Part shown: in pieces, positions 25,774-34,707 of the stretch
Layout: each line of letters opens with the position of its first letter
Position numbering within the stretch: the first letter of the stretch is position 1
Assembly: GCA_964519995.1 (NCBI GenBank)
Contig: CAZFLY010000024.1
Location: forward strand, 1 to 39,416
Direction of reading: 5' to 3'
DNA: 39,416 nt
Origin: CAZFLY01 sp964519995
GTDB lineage: Bacteria; Planctomycetota; Phycisphaerae; Sedimentisphaerales; Anaerobacaceae
The notes under the pieces: model-generated
The model's database searches: none
What the model was told of the DNA's origin: nothing
Seen by the model: the letters and a program-made list of their open reading frames with translations, nothing else
Translations under genes and position numbers: made by a program

Positions 25774-25919
25774 CCCCGCAGTTTACTGCGGGGCTAAATA
25801 AAACCATGTCCCCCAGGTTAAACCTGGGGGACTAAATATCACCAATAATTTGATCCCGCAATTGTTACTCCGCGAAGCAGCGATTCGCTGCGAAGCACGA
25901 GAAATTGCGGGGCTAAACA
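25774..25919 (+). repeat. Cluster of three REP-like hairpins with different stems
   Basis: Unit 1: CCCCGCAG (25774-25781) with CTGCGGGG (25786-25793), tail CTAAATA. Unit 2: CCCCCAGGTT (25810-25819) with AACCTGGGGG (25821-25830), tail ACTAAATA. Unit 3: CCCGCAATT (25855-25863) with AATTGCGGG (25903-25911), tail GCTAAAC, with an inner hairpin GCAGCGA/TCGCTGC (25877-25891). The stems differ in sequence yet stay paired, and the tail is conserved. Confidence 0.85.
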
Positions 25920-25921
25920 CT

Positions 25922-26179
25922 CTATTCTTTCTTTTCGGCGGCCTCAGGTGCTTCAGCTCCGGCAACGGGAGCTTCAGTCGCAGCTTCTTTCTCGAGAGCA
26001 GCTCTTTCCTTTCGGCCGGCGTGACTCTTGCGATGGGCAACCTTCGGCAAGCCCAAGACGGAGTTGCCCTCGGCCCAATGCTCTTCGTCCTTCAACTGTT
26101 CGATGCGCTCGGCTCGCGACAGTACGTTTCTGTGCCTGCTCAAGGCGCCCTTTATCTTCAACGAACGATCTATAGACAT
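25922..26179 (-). CDS. Small basic protein of the PVC (Chlamydiae/Verrucomicrobia) type
   Basis: The 85-residue protein has a core MSIDRSLKIKG, RHRNVLSRAERIEQL and LGLPKVAHRK. This matches the small basic protein family first defined in Chlamydiae and Verrucomicrobia (TIGR04137), thought to be ribosome-associated because of its abundance and charge, but not proven. The last 25 residues are an Ala/Glu-rich acidic tail (EAATEAPVAGAEAPEAAE) beyond the usual core. It lies 19 bp after the SPOR-like gene on the same strand, and a REP-like hairpin ends 2 bp beyond its stop. Confidence 0.88.
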   Translation of the reverse strand: MSIDRSLKIKGALSRHRNVLSRAERIEQLKDEEHWAEGNSVLGLPKVAHRKSHAGRKERAALEKEAATEAPVAGAEAPEAAEKKE

Positions 26180-26198
26180 TCAAAACTTCTCCAAAAAC

Positions 26199-26918
26199 TC
26201 AATCGTCAAACTTCATCCCGTATGCATCGTGAAACGGCTTCGTACCGAAAGTCTCATAGCCCTGCGGTGCCTGGTATTTGGCGCCAAGCTCAACTATCTT
26301 TTGTCTGGCAAAGTAGCCGTTTGTCCCCTGCTTTTCGGGATTGTTATATTTATTTTTTGTAACAAGATAATACCAATCGCCAATTTTTCTTATTTCCGTT
26401 TCTATGCCACATTCAGCGAAGTACAGCTTAGCCGGCTCAAGATGAGCTCTAATTGGATACGTCTGTATAACGATTCGGTTGTTCCGCTGCGGCTCAATCG
26501 GACCGGCTTCGGCAGTCTCCGTTGCCACTCTTCCGACCGCAACGGACGGCTGCATTCCTGCGGCATCGACACGACCTGCTTGGCTTAGCGGTCGCAGCGA
26601 CTCTGAATTAGCTACCCGTCGGCTTAACTGGCCCAAGCGGAAGGCTATTAGAGCTATGAGTATCAAGCCAAGAATCAGCGCAACGGCAAGCTGATACGGT
26701 ATCGATATCTCGATTCTGTCCGCATTAAACTGCACATGCCTCGGCTTTGTCCGCCATTGCATGGTCGGTTCAGGCATCGCCCTGCCAAATTCAGATGGGC
26801 CGGCTTTGTCAGAATTCTGCGAATGCAGCGGTTCTACCGGCTTGCCATAAGCTGGCTTAAGCCGAGACTTGCTCATCACCTCATACAGAGCTTTTTTTTT
26901 ACCACGATATCGAGCCAT
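26199..26918 (-). CDS. Membrane protein with C-terminal SPOR-like domain
   Basis: The 239-residue protein has a basic N-terminal region (about 1-75), one membrane helix (LAVALILGLILIALIAF, about 78-95) and a C-terminal segment (about 150-205) with the strand-helix-strand pattern of SPOR domains (NRIVIQTYPIRAHLEPAKLY, ETEIRKIGDWYYLVTK). SPOR domains bind denuded peptidoglycan at division sites; here the match is by pattern only. The frame opens at a GTG at 26942, but the ATG at 26918 with GGTGG upstream is preferred. It precedes the small basic protein gene by 19 bp. Confidence 0.7.
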   Translation of the reverse strand: MARYRGKKKALYEVMSKSRLKPAYGKPVEPLHSQNSDKAGPSEFGRAMPEPTMQWRTKPRHVQFNADRIEISIPYQLAVALILGLILIALIAFRLGQLSRRVANSESLRPLSQAGRVDAAGMQPSVAVGRVATETAEAGPIEPQRNNRIVIQTYPIRAHLEPAKLYFAECGIETEIRKIGDWYYLVTKNKYNNPEKQGTNGYFARQKIVELGAKYQAPQGYETFGTKPFHDAYGMKFDD

Positions 26919-27689
26919 AATCAAATCCACCACCGAGCACACGATCTTTAAGACCGTATTTTATCTCCGCGAGCCTGCGCAACAAGTCCAAAATCTTATT
27001 ATACCATGCCAGCTCTTGTAAAAGATTGTCACCCTTTTTTCAACGACAAAACTGCAAATAACTGCTATGCTACATAATGTCTGATAAACAGGCTGGCAGG
27101 CAGATAAGCTGCAAAGAAAGCAGATTTTGTTTAAGTTTATCCTTCCAGAAACCATAACTACTTGTATATGAGCAAGTTACACACTAGCAGCCAATATGTA
27201 AAAGACCTCACGCAATTCCTGCAATTCGGCGGAGATTTTACTTGAAGTAACAATAGCAAATCTGGTATAAAATAGGGTATTATGGAGAAGATCTGTAATA
27301 TAGCTGGTCTGGCTTAGTTTAGGTAATAGATCAGCATATACCTCGGCAATCAGTGAGATACAATTTGTGACGTACATGGTCTTAATTAGGAGCCCATCAT
27401 ATCAAATATCCAATTTATTCGATGGGCCCGTGCACTTCCTGTATGAGACCAATATGCATCTATAATCAATCTAAAGAAGGAATGAGATAAAGTTAAATCC
27501 CAATAAGCCCTGCTGTGTAAGTTAGAGACAACCCACGTAATTCGGAGTTATCGATTGTTCTTGAGCGAAATTTTCGCTTACAAAGACAATCATAGCAGTA
27601 GGGTCAGAAATTTAAAAATAATGTTTGTTTTGGTGTGTGACCAAAGCACAGATATTATGATTTTGGTGCTTTTGTAAAGGAGGAATATA
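26919..27689. other. Intergenic region, no gene seen
   Basis: No frame over about 66 residues and none with a ribosome site or motif. Upstream of the large secreted protein, AAAGCAC (about 27645) and GTGCTTT (about 27668) form a 7-bp inverted repeat that may be an operator. An AAAGGAGG ribosome site is at about 27677. Confidence 0.4.
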
Positions 27690-30600
27690 ATGTATAGGAA
27701 ATTAATTTATTTGATTTCTCTTATTTTTGTGTTGTGTCTGGCAGGTCATGTCTTTGCTCAAGATGCTGAAATTCCACCAGCAGGACTTCCATTGCCGGTT
27801 ATCGACGGCATCAGAGAAGATGCATGGTCGGCCTCAGAGGAACACGGGATACTTGAGCTCGACGCAGATAACTGGCCTGATTCGGATGCTGATTGTTCCG
27901 GTAGTTGGTGGGCCCTGTGGGATTTAGATTATCTGTATGTATTCGTTGATGTCAACGACGAAGACTTGCAGAACGATTCTGGAGAGTCCTGGCAGGATGA
28001 CAGTATAGAGATTTACTTCGATGCCGACAACGACAAGCCAACTTCGTATTTGCCTGCTGGTGATGAATACCAGTATCGTGCTGCCTGGAACACTGAGGTT
28101 CCCGAGTTTCAGGAATATCACCATGGCGCCAGAAGCGTACCCGGCGTGGAATTTATCGTGACGGAAACCGATGATGGATATACCCTCGAAATAAAATTCC
28201 CATGGGAAAATCTGTATGTAGGAGGCAAGCCTACGCTCGGTGATTTAATGGGCTTTGAAGTAATGATTAACGATGACGATGGTGGTGCTAACCGTGATAC
28301 CCAACTCTCTTGGCATAGTACAGGCAACGCGGCCTGGAATAATCCGAGTGTTTTTGGGACGGTTGTGCTCGCGGCCGGTCTTAAGGCCAGCAATCCTACC
28401 CCACGTCATGGTGCCAAGGGCGTCATTGCGGGACTAATGCAGTGGATAGCAGGGAAAAATGCAGAAACACACAATGTATACTTTGGTACCAATCCAACAC
28501 CAGGGAACGATGAATTCATACAGAACCAGGCCGAGTCAGAGTATCTACATCAAGCTGGTCTTGAACCAGAGACCACTTACTACTGGCGTATCGACGTAGT
28601 CGAGGCAGACCAGACACGAACGGGTGACATCTGGTACTTTACGAGTGCGCCCTTAACAGCGCACAGCCCCGACCCTGCTGACGACGCTCGTTGGATAGAA
28701 TTAGACGCAGACCTTTCCTGGCAGCCGGGGATGTATGCACAAACTCATGACGTCTACTTCGGTACTGATGAAACCGCCGTTGCTAATGCGGATACCTCTT
28801 CGGATGAGTTTAAAGGCAATCAGCCACTTACAACCTATGAACCTGGACCCCTTGAAGAGAATACAACTTACTACTGGCGCATAGATGAGTTAAATGACCA
28901 GCGTCCCGACGACAGTCCTTGGATAGGCGATCTCTGGAGCTTTACCGCCCTCGGTGCTGGCGCCGGTATAAAGGCTGAGTACTACAACAACACGAACTTG
29001 TCAGGTCAACCGACGCTCACTCGTACAGACGAGACAATCGACTTTGACTGGGGTCTAGAATCTCCCGATGAACTGCTTAGCGAAGATAGCTTCTCGGTCA
29101 GGTGGACTGCTGAATTAGAAGTGCCATATACTGAGACCTATACCTTTATCACCAATATCTTTTTATCAGATGGCATCCGATTGTGGGTAAATGGACAGCT
29201 GCTTACCGATCACTGGACCGGAGCAGAGCCCTGGGAAAGAAGGGTAACTATCGACCTACCCGCTGGGCAGGCATCCATCAGGGTGGAGTACTTCGAAGCC
29301 GGCCACCGTGCAGTGGCACGTTTAAGCTGGGAAAGTCCATCCATACCACGAGAAATTATCCCGAGAGAGCGATTCTCACTACCAGTAAGGGCTACAGCAT
29401 TAAGTCCAGTTAATGGCTTCATAGGAGTCAAACAGATACCCACTCTTCGATGGCTTCCGGGAGATGGAGCTATTGGGCACGATGTGTACTTCGGTGATGA
29501 ATATGAAGCTGTATTAAATGCTGATACAACAACTCCAGATATCTATCGCGGTGAGCAGGCCCTTGAAAATACGAAGTATGACCTGCCGGAAGCACCTCTT
29601 GAATGGGGCAAGACTTACTACTGGCGTATTGATGAACGTAATGTCGATGGAACAACTAGCGAAAGCAGTGTCTGGAGTTTCACAGTTGCTGATTTTATCA
29701 TTGTCGATAACTTTGAGGACTACAACGACGAGACCAACTTGATATACCGCACGTGGAAAGATGGTTATGGCGAACCTTTACAGGGTATCCCCGGTAATGG
29801 TACTGGTTCAATAGTTGGCTGGGGCAAGAAACCTTTTGCAGAGCAGCTAATCATCCATACCGGCAGACAATCGATGCCACTGTTTTATAATAACTCTGCG
29901 TCTCCTTATTACTCCGAAGCTATCCGTACCTGGGATACGCCGCAAGACTGGACGGAGCAAGGCGTTGCGACTTTGATGATCTGGTTCCACGGTTTACCAG
30001 ATTCCGTTGGTGGAATTACTTATGACCCAGTGGCACGCACCTACACGATGACCGGCTCAGGCGAGGATATCTACGACGTTGCTGATCAACGTCAGACAGG
30101 CTACCACGATGAATTCCATTTTGCCTATAAGCAACTGTCTGGCGAAGGTTCGATTATTGCAAAGGTCGAAAGTCTCACCGAGACCGATGAGTGGACCAAA
30201 GCCGGCGTGATGATACGCGAGACTCTCGACGCGAATTCAGTCTGTGCGATGATCGCTATCACACCCGGAAACGGCGTTACGTTCCAGTATCGCATTGACA
30301 AAGCCGGTGAGACCACAACCATGGCGCAGGAGGATGTCAATGCACCACACTGGATAAAAATAAGCCGCACCCAAAATACTTTTACTGGTGACCACTCCGA
30401 GGATAACCAGACCTGGATTGGTGTGCAAGGTGACACACCATCTGTTATAGAAATTCCGATGAACGTCAATACCTACATTGGCTTGGCGCTAACCTCGCAT
30501 GACGCAGAGGCGACGGCCGAAGCGGTTTTCTCCAACGTCAGCACTACTGGTACAGTCAGTCCAAGTGGTCCATTTACTGACTCGAACGATATTGGAATAA

Positions 30601-31187
30601 TGAGCAACGATGCTGACATGCTCTACGTCATTGTCGAAGACAACGCCAGCAACTTCAATCTTATTGAGCATCAGGAGTCAAATGGAACACAGTCTGATAA
30701 CTGGCAAGATTGGAACATTGACCTGCAAGTGTTTAGAGATGCGAACGTGGATCTAACAGCTATAACCAAGGTGACTCTTGGTGTTGGCAACAAGACCGCT
30801 CCTTCGGCGAAAGGCTCAGGCACTATGTACTTCGATGACATCAGGGTAAATCTACCTACGGGGTGTTTCCCCTCCAGCCATCCAGATTATAACGCATGGG
30901 TGGCGGTCGGTGAACCAGAATGCTGGTGCTATCCGAGACAGTGCCGCGGTGATACTGACAATGCTTCGCAGGGCAAGAAGAAGTACTGGGTATCAACCAA
31001 CGATTTGGACATTCTGATTGCAGCTTGGAATAAGCCTCTTGGAGACCTGGTAGGCAATCAGATTTGCGCCGACTTCGACCACGGATCTCAAGGCAAGAAA
31101 AAGTATCGCGTCTCAACTAATGACCTGGACATCTTGGTCGCGAACTGGAACCAGGCAAATGCTCCGGCTCCTGATTGCTTTGATTAA
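27690..31187 (+). CDS. Large secreted multidomain carbohydrate-binding-type protein with dockerin-like C-terminus
   Basis: This 1165-residue protein has a signal peptide (1-23, cut after VFA). Domains in order: a CBM9/DOMON-like beta-sandwich (about 30-230), two fibronectin-like units (about 233-320 and 322-423, each with TYYWRID), a PA14 domain (about 426-560, IKAEYYNNTNLSGQP), a third fibronectin-like unit (566-668), then a jelly-roll (starting VDNFEDYND, about 672) interrupted at about 772-957 by a DUF1349-like domain and resumed to about 1055 (FDDIRV). Two dockerin-like repeats at about 1086-1160 carry NDLDILIAAWN and NDLDILVANWN. No catalytic domain is seen, so it probably binds polysaccharide or anchors other enzymes. 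Strong ribosome site AAAGGAGG. Confidence 0.88.
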   Translation: MYRKLIYLISLIFVLCLAGHVFAQDAEIPPAGLPLPVIDGIREDAWSASEEHGILELDADNWPDSDADCSGSWWALWDLDYLYVFVDVNDEDLQNDSGESWQDDSIEIYFDADNDKPTSYLPAGDEYQYRAAWNTEVPEFQEYHHGARSVPGVEFIVTETDDGYTLEIKFPWENLYVGGKPTLGDLMGFEVMINDDDGGANRDTQLSWHSTGNAAWNNPSVFGTVVLAAGLKASNPTPRHGAKGVIAGLMQWIAGKNAETHNVYFGTNPTPGNDEFIQNQAESEYLHQAGLEPETTYYWRIDVVEADQTRTGDIWYFTSAPLTAHSPDPADDARWIELDADLSWQPGMYAQTHDVYFGTDETAVANADTSSDEFKGNQPLTTYEPGPLEENTTYYWRIDELNDQRPDDSPWIGDLWSFTALGAGAGIKAEYYNNTNLSGQPTLTRTDETIDFDWGLESPDELLSEDSFSVRWTAELEVPYTETYTFITNIFLSDGIRLWVNGQLLTDHWTGAEPWERRVTIDLPAGQASIRVEYFEAGHRAVARLSWESPSIPREIIPRERFSLPVRATALSPVNGFIGVKQIPTLRWLPGDGAIGHDVYFGDEYEAVLNADTTTPDIYRGEQALENTKYDLPEAPLEWGKTYYWRIDERNVDGTTSESSVWSFTVADFIIVDNFEDYNDETNLIYRTWKDGYGEPLQGIPGNGTGSIVGWGKKPFAEQLIIHTGRQSMPLFYNNSASPYYSEAIRTWDTPQDWTEQGVATLMIWFHGLPDSVGGITYDPVARTYTMTGSGEDIYDVADQRQTGYHDEFHFAYKQLSGEGSIIAKVESLTETDEWTKAGVMIRETLDANSVCAMIAITPGNGVTFQYRIDKAGETTTMAQEDVNAPHWIKISRTQNTFTGDHSEDNQTWIGVQGDTPSVIEIPMNVNTYIGLALTSHDAEATAEAVFSNVSTTGTVSPSGPFTDSNDIGIMSNDADMLYVIVEDNASNFNLIEHQESNGTQSDNWQDWNIDLQVFRDANVDLTAITKVTLGVGNKTAPSAKGSGTMYFDDIRVNLPTGCFPSSHPDYNAWVAVGEPECWCYPRQCRGDTDNASQGKKKYWVSTNDLDILIAAWNKPLGDLVGNQICADFDHGSQGKKKYRVSTNDLDILVANWNQANAPAPDCFD

Positions 31188-31244
31188 CCGTCAAAAAGTC
31201 GATATCGGTTAGACTTATCGCAAGCAGAATGATTTGCATCATTT

Positions 31245-31283
31245 CAGGGCCTATGCTTCTCTGCATAGGCCCTGATTGTTTTT
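31245..31283 (+). terminator. Rho-independent terminator
   Basis: A perfect 12-bp stem, CAGGGCCTATGC (31245-31256) and GCATAGGCCCTG (31263-31274), with a 6-nt loop, followed by ATTGTTTTTG. It lies 57 bp after the stop of the large secreted protein and separates it from the fab operon. Confidence 0.92.
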
Positions 31284-31393
31284 GCAGATTGTCTGTGGGT
31301 TGGACGTTCACAGCAGATGCAAGTGTCGTGAAAGTAAGATTTGACTTGACAAGAGGTCTGTGGTTAATTAAGCAGAATAACTTCATGTTGCAT

Positions 31394-31422
31394 TTGACAG
31401 TTGAACGGTCGGGCATCATAAC
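31394..31422 (+). promoter_or_regulatory. Candidate sigma-70 promoter for the rpmF-fab operon
   Basis: A consensus -35 TTGACA (31394-31399), a 17-bp spacer and a -10 CATAAC (31417-31422, four of six). A second TTGACA at 31346-31351 lies upstream without a good -10. The rpmF start follows 24 bp after the -10, with GGGAG at 31433-31437. Confidence 0.5.
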
Positions 31423-31446
31423 AAAGACCGCAGGGAGTACTATTGT

Positions 31447-31635
31447 ATGTTACCAGCGAAAAAGACCAGTAAAAGTAGGACACGCACTCGTCGCAGCCAT
31501 CACCAACTAAGGGCTGTAAACTATTCATTGTGCAACAAATGCGGACAGGCCAAGCTTCCGCATGCAGCGTGTTCAAATTGCGGCTATGTCAATCCCAAGA
31601 CCACATTAAAGCTCGGTAAGGAAGAAAGCAGCTAA
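31447..31635 (+). CDS. rpmF: 50S ribosomal protein L32 (zinc-binding form)
   Basis: The 62-residue protein starts with the L32 signature AKKTSKSRTRTRRSH and has four Cys (C29, C32, C42, C45) in CNKC and CSNC pairs, so it is the zinc-containing form. L32 binds the large ribosomal subunit near the peptidyl transferase centre. It opens the rpmF-plsX-fab operon, a gene order conserved in many bacteria; the plsX gene starts 2 bp after its stop. The usual upstream YceD/DUF177 gene is absent; the terminator of the secreted protein gene comes first. Confidence 0.97.
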   Translation: MLPAKKTSKSRTRTRRSHHQLRAVNYSLCNKCGQAKLPHAACSNCGYVNPKTTLKLGKEESS

Positions 31636-31637
31636 AA

Positions 31638-32660
31638 ATGCGCATAGCGATTGACGCAATGGGAGGCGATAATGCACCGGATGAAATTATCGCCGGTGCC
31701 ATGGAGTCAATTGAGCTGCTGGATAAGGCCGACGAATTGATACTCGTCGGCCCAGAGCAGGTAGTAAAGTCTCAACTGGCATCCCTGAACTATCGGGGAA
31801 ATACTATCACTATTGTTGATGCGCCGGAGACTATTGGGATGGATGAAGCTCCAATAGAGAGCCTTCGAAGAAAACCCAAGAGCTCAATCGCCGTGGTTGC
31901 GAAGTTGGCTAAAAGGAACCAAGCCGATGCAGTGGTCTCTGCGGGCAATACAGGTGCTTGTGTTGCTGCTTTTCAGATGCGAATGAGAAACCTGCCGGGC
32001 GTTAATCGGCCAGGAATAGCAGTAGTATTTCCTACAGTCGAAGGGCCAGTGACAATATGCGATGTGGGAGCCAATATTGCATGTAAGCCAATAAATTTGT
32101 ACCAGTACGGAGTGATGGCGCGTATCTACTCGAGGTATCTACTTGGAATTGAGAATCCAAGGGTCGGCTTGATGAGCATAGGGCAGGAAGATGCGAAGGG
32201 TAACGAGGTAGTTAAGCGGGCACGCGAACTAATGAGAGATGACCATAATATGAACTTTGTCGGTAATATTGAGGGACGAGATATCTTCAGGGATATTTGC
32301 GACGTTGCGGTCTGTGAAGGTTTTGTCGGAAATGTGGTGCTGAAACTCACCGAAGGGCTCGTTGATGGTCTCTTTAAGGCGATAAAACATGAACTCACGC
32401 AGGAAAAACTCCGGCTCGCGATGAAGTTCAAGCCTGTCATGACAAGAATCTACACAAAATATGATTACAATACATACGGCGGCGCGCTCTTGTTAGGCGT
32501 TAATGGAACAGCACTGATTTGTCACGGAGCGAGCAAAGCTCGAACGATAAAAAATGCCATTTGGGCCGCCAAAAAACATTACACCCATAAAATAAACGAT
32601 AAGATCATGGTGTATTTGTCAGAGACCAGCATAAGGACAGTTGATGCACAAGCCAAATGA
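31638..32660 (+). CDS. plsX: Phosphate acyltransferase PlsX
   Basis: The 340-residue enzyme makes acyl-phosphate from acyl-ACP for membrane phospholipid synthesis. The N-terminus MRIAIDAMGGDNAPDE is diagnostic, and AVVSAGNTGA, GICDVGAN-like (TICDVGANIACKP) and VCEGFVGNV follow in family order. Length is normal. Its end overlaps the fabH start by 17 bp. Confidence 0.97.
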   Translation: MRIAIDAMGGDNAPDEIIAGAMESIELLDKADELILVGPEQVVKSQLASLNYRGNTITIVDAPETIGMDEAPIESLRRKPKSSIAVVAKLAKRNQADAVVSAGNTGACVAAFQMRMRNLPGVNRPGIAVVFPTVEGPVTICDVGANIACKPINLYQYGVMARIYSRYLLGIENPRVGLMSIGQEDAKGNEVVKRARELMRDDHNMNFVGNIEGRDIFRDICDVAVCEGFVGNVVLKLTEGLVDGLFKAIKHELTQEKLRLAMKFKPVMTRIYTKYDYNTYGGALLLGVNGTALICHGASKARTIKNAIWAAKKHYTHKINDKIMVYLSETSIRTVDAQAK

Positions 32661-33657
32661 AGACCCACCCAATAGCTACAGCGCAGTTATCAGAGGTTGT
32701 GGTTCGTTTGCTCCGGAAAAGGTACTGACAAATGACGAACTCGCTGGGATGGTGGATACTTCAGACGAGTGGATTACAACGCGCACAGGTATCAAAGTTC
32801 GACATATTGCAACCGACAATGAGACTACGGCGCTCTTGGCTACAGAAGCGGCGAAACGGGCTTTAGCTGACGCAAATCTTGATCCCGGAGAAGTTGAACT
32901 TATCATTGTAGCTACTATTACACCGGAAATGGTTTTCCCTTCGACTGCAAGTTTTGTGCAGCGTTCTCTGCGGGCAAAAAAGGCGTGGGTGTTCGATATA
33001 GCTGCTGCGTGCAGCGGTTTTGTGTATGGTCTACACATTGTGCATCAGCTCATAGCAACCGGCCAAATTAAGAATGCTCTTGTGATAGGTGCTGAGACTC
33101 TGACCAAGATCACTAACTGGTCGGACCGAACAAGCTGTATTCTTTTCGGGGACGGCGCAGGAGCTGTGATTGTTGAACGAAGCGACGATGGGCGCAAGGG
33201 CATTATGTACTGCACCTTGGGTTCAGATGGTGACTATTGGGAGGCGCTTAACTGCCAGGCATATGGTTCGCGTTTTCCAGCAGACAAAAACCTGGATGAC
33301 CCTAATAAAATCTACATGGAAATAAAGGGTAGAGAAGTCTATCAGCAGGCCGTTCGCCGGATTGTTGAATCTGTTACAAAATGCATGAACCAATGCGGAT
33401 TAGGCATTGACGATGTCAAGATGGTCATCTCGCACCAAATGAATGCGAGGATTATTGAATCTGCGGCAAAGCGCCTGAACCTGCCCAGTGAAAAAGTCTT
33501 TATAAATATCGCTGAGTATGGCAATACCTCAGCGGCTTCAGTGCCAATCGCCTTTGATGATTGCGTCAAGCAGGACAGAATCCAGAGAGGTGATATTGTC
33601 ATCTTCGTTGCTTTTGGTGCAGGATTGACGTGGGGAGCGAGCGTAATCGAGTTTTAA
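32644..33657 (+). CDS. fabH: 3-oxoacyl-ACP synthase III (FabH)
   Basis: The 337-residue KAS III condenses acyl-CoA with malonyl-ACP to start fatty acid synthesis. The catalytic triad is complete: C123 (AAACSGF), H264 (ISHQMN) and N294 (GNTSAAS). The family motifs DEWITTRTGI and GDGAGAVI are present. The ATG at 32644 lies inside the end of plsX; a TTG just before it is unlikely to be used. The unusual N-terminal extension MHKPNEDPPNSYS precedes the first strand. Confidence 0.96.
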   Translation: MHKPNEDPPNSYSAVIRGCGSFAPEKVLTNDELAGMVDTSDEWITTRTGIKVRHIATDNETTALLATEAAKRALADANLDPGEVELIIVATITPEMVFPSTASFVQRSLRAKKAWVFDIAAACSGFVYGLHIVHQLIATGQIKNALVIGAETLTKITNWSDRTSCILFGDGAGAVIVERSDDGRKGIMYCTLGSDGDYWEALNCQAYGSRFPADKNLDDPNKIYMEIKGREVYQQAVRRIVESVTKCMNQCGLGIDDVKMVISHQMNARIIESAAKRLNLPSEKVFINIAEYGNTSAASVPIAFDDCVKQDRIQRGDIVIFVAFGAGLTWGASVIEF

Positions 33658-33705
33658 CAGAAACAAAAGACTCCATAAGGAGTGTTGCAATCTGAGAAGC
33701 CAGCT

Positions 33706-34647
33706 ATGAAAACCGCTTTTTTGTTTCCTGGACAGGGCGCTCAAGTTGTAAGGATGGGTGCGGAAGTCGCGCAATCTTTCAATGCCGCCGGCGAGATTTT
33801 TAAGACGGCTGACGGTATCCTCGGCTATAACTTAAGCAAGATATGCTTTGAGGGTCCTGCTGAGCAGTTGAACACAACAACAATTTCTCAGCCAGCTATC
33901 TTTGTTACCTCCGTTGCCATGCTGGAGGCCCTCAAGACAAATTCCGACACACAGGATATAGCTGCTGATGTGACTGCAGGCCTAAGTCTGGGCGAGTACA
34001 CCGCCCTGTACGCAGCAGGATCGATTAGCTTTGAGGACGCACTTATCCTCGTGCGAAAACGAGGCCAGGCGATGCAGACTGCGGCTGATGTAACAGAAGG
34101 TGCTATGGTCAGTATCATCGGCCTGGATGAGAAGAAAGTACATCAGCTCCGTAACGAGGCTGCTGAGGATGAACTTCTCGTGCCCGCGAACTTCAACTGC
34201 CCCGGACAAATTGTGGTCAGCGGTAGTAAGGCTGCCTGTGAACGGGCCAGAGAACTGGCTAAAAGATATGGGGCCATAAAGGCTGTGCGTCTGGATGTCG
34301 CTGGTGCCTTCCATTCACAAATGATGTCCAGCGCAGCAGAGACCTTGAAAGAGGCACTTTACCATTGCAGAATTTCAGAGCCGTCCGATGTCAAGGTTAT
34401 TGCCAACATCAATGCCCAATACTACCGAAGCGCCAAAGAAATCAAAGAAGGACTTATAAAGCAACTGACCAGTCCGATACTCTGGCAGAAATGCATGGAA
34501 AGACTCCTGGCTGATGGAGTTGATAAGTTTTACGAAGTTGGTCCGGGCAGAGTTTTGACTGGGCTTATGCGAAGAATTAACAGAAAAGCAGAAGTCATCA
34601 ATGTTAGTGGCCTCGATTCCATGAAAGAATTGGCACAAGCCAAGTAG
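33706..34647 (+). CDS. fabD: Malonyl-CoA:ACP transacylase (FabD)
   Basis: The 313-residue enzyme loads malonyl onto ACP. It starts TAFLFPGQGAQ, with the nucleophile S94 in GLSLGEY and the catalytic H203 (GAFHSQMM); the common GHSxG reads GLSLG here. The frame is open to a GTG at 33682, and AAGGAG at 33677-33682 is too far from the ATG for a classic site; GAGAAG 6 bp upstream could serve instead. The canonical family start supports 33706. Confidence 0.95.
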   Translation: MKTAFLFPGQGAQVVRMGAEVAQSFNAAGEIFKTADGILGYNLSKICFEGPAEQLNTTTISQPAIFVTSVAMLEALKTNSDTQDIAADVTAGLSLGEYTALYAAGSISFEDALILVRKRGQAMQTAADVTEGAMVSIIGLDEKKVHQLRNEAAEDELLVPANFNCPGQIVVSGSKAACERARELAKRYGAIKAVRLDVAGAFHSQMMSSAAETLKEALYHCRISEPSDVKVIANINAQYYRSAKEIKEGLIKQLTSPILWQKCMERLLADGVDKFYEVGPGRVLTGLMRRINRKAEVINVSGLDSMKELAQAK

Positions 34648-34707
34648 TCGAAATAAGTTTGTACTGCTTTTTTAAGGAATAGATTAAGCCCTGGGAGAAT
34701 CTGTAAG

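Noticed and set aside
25131..25919. CRISPR array
   Set aside because: Only two imperfect 70-bp units 528 bp apart and hairpins with different stems; no regular repeat-spacer pattern and no cas gene.
26028..26588. 186-codon plus-strand frame
   Set aside because: Covers two minus-strand genes with better evidence (small basic protein and SPOR-like protein).
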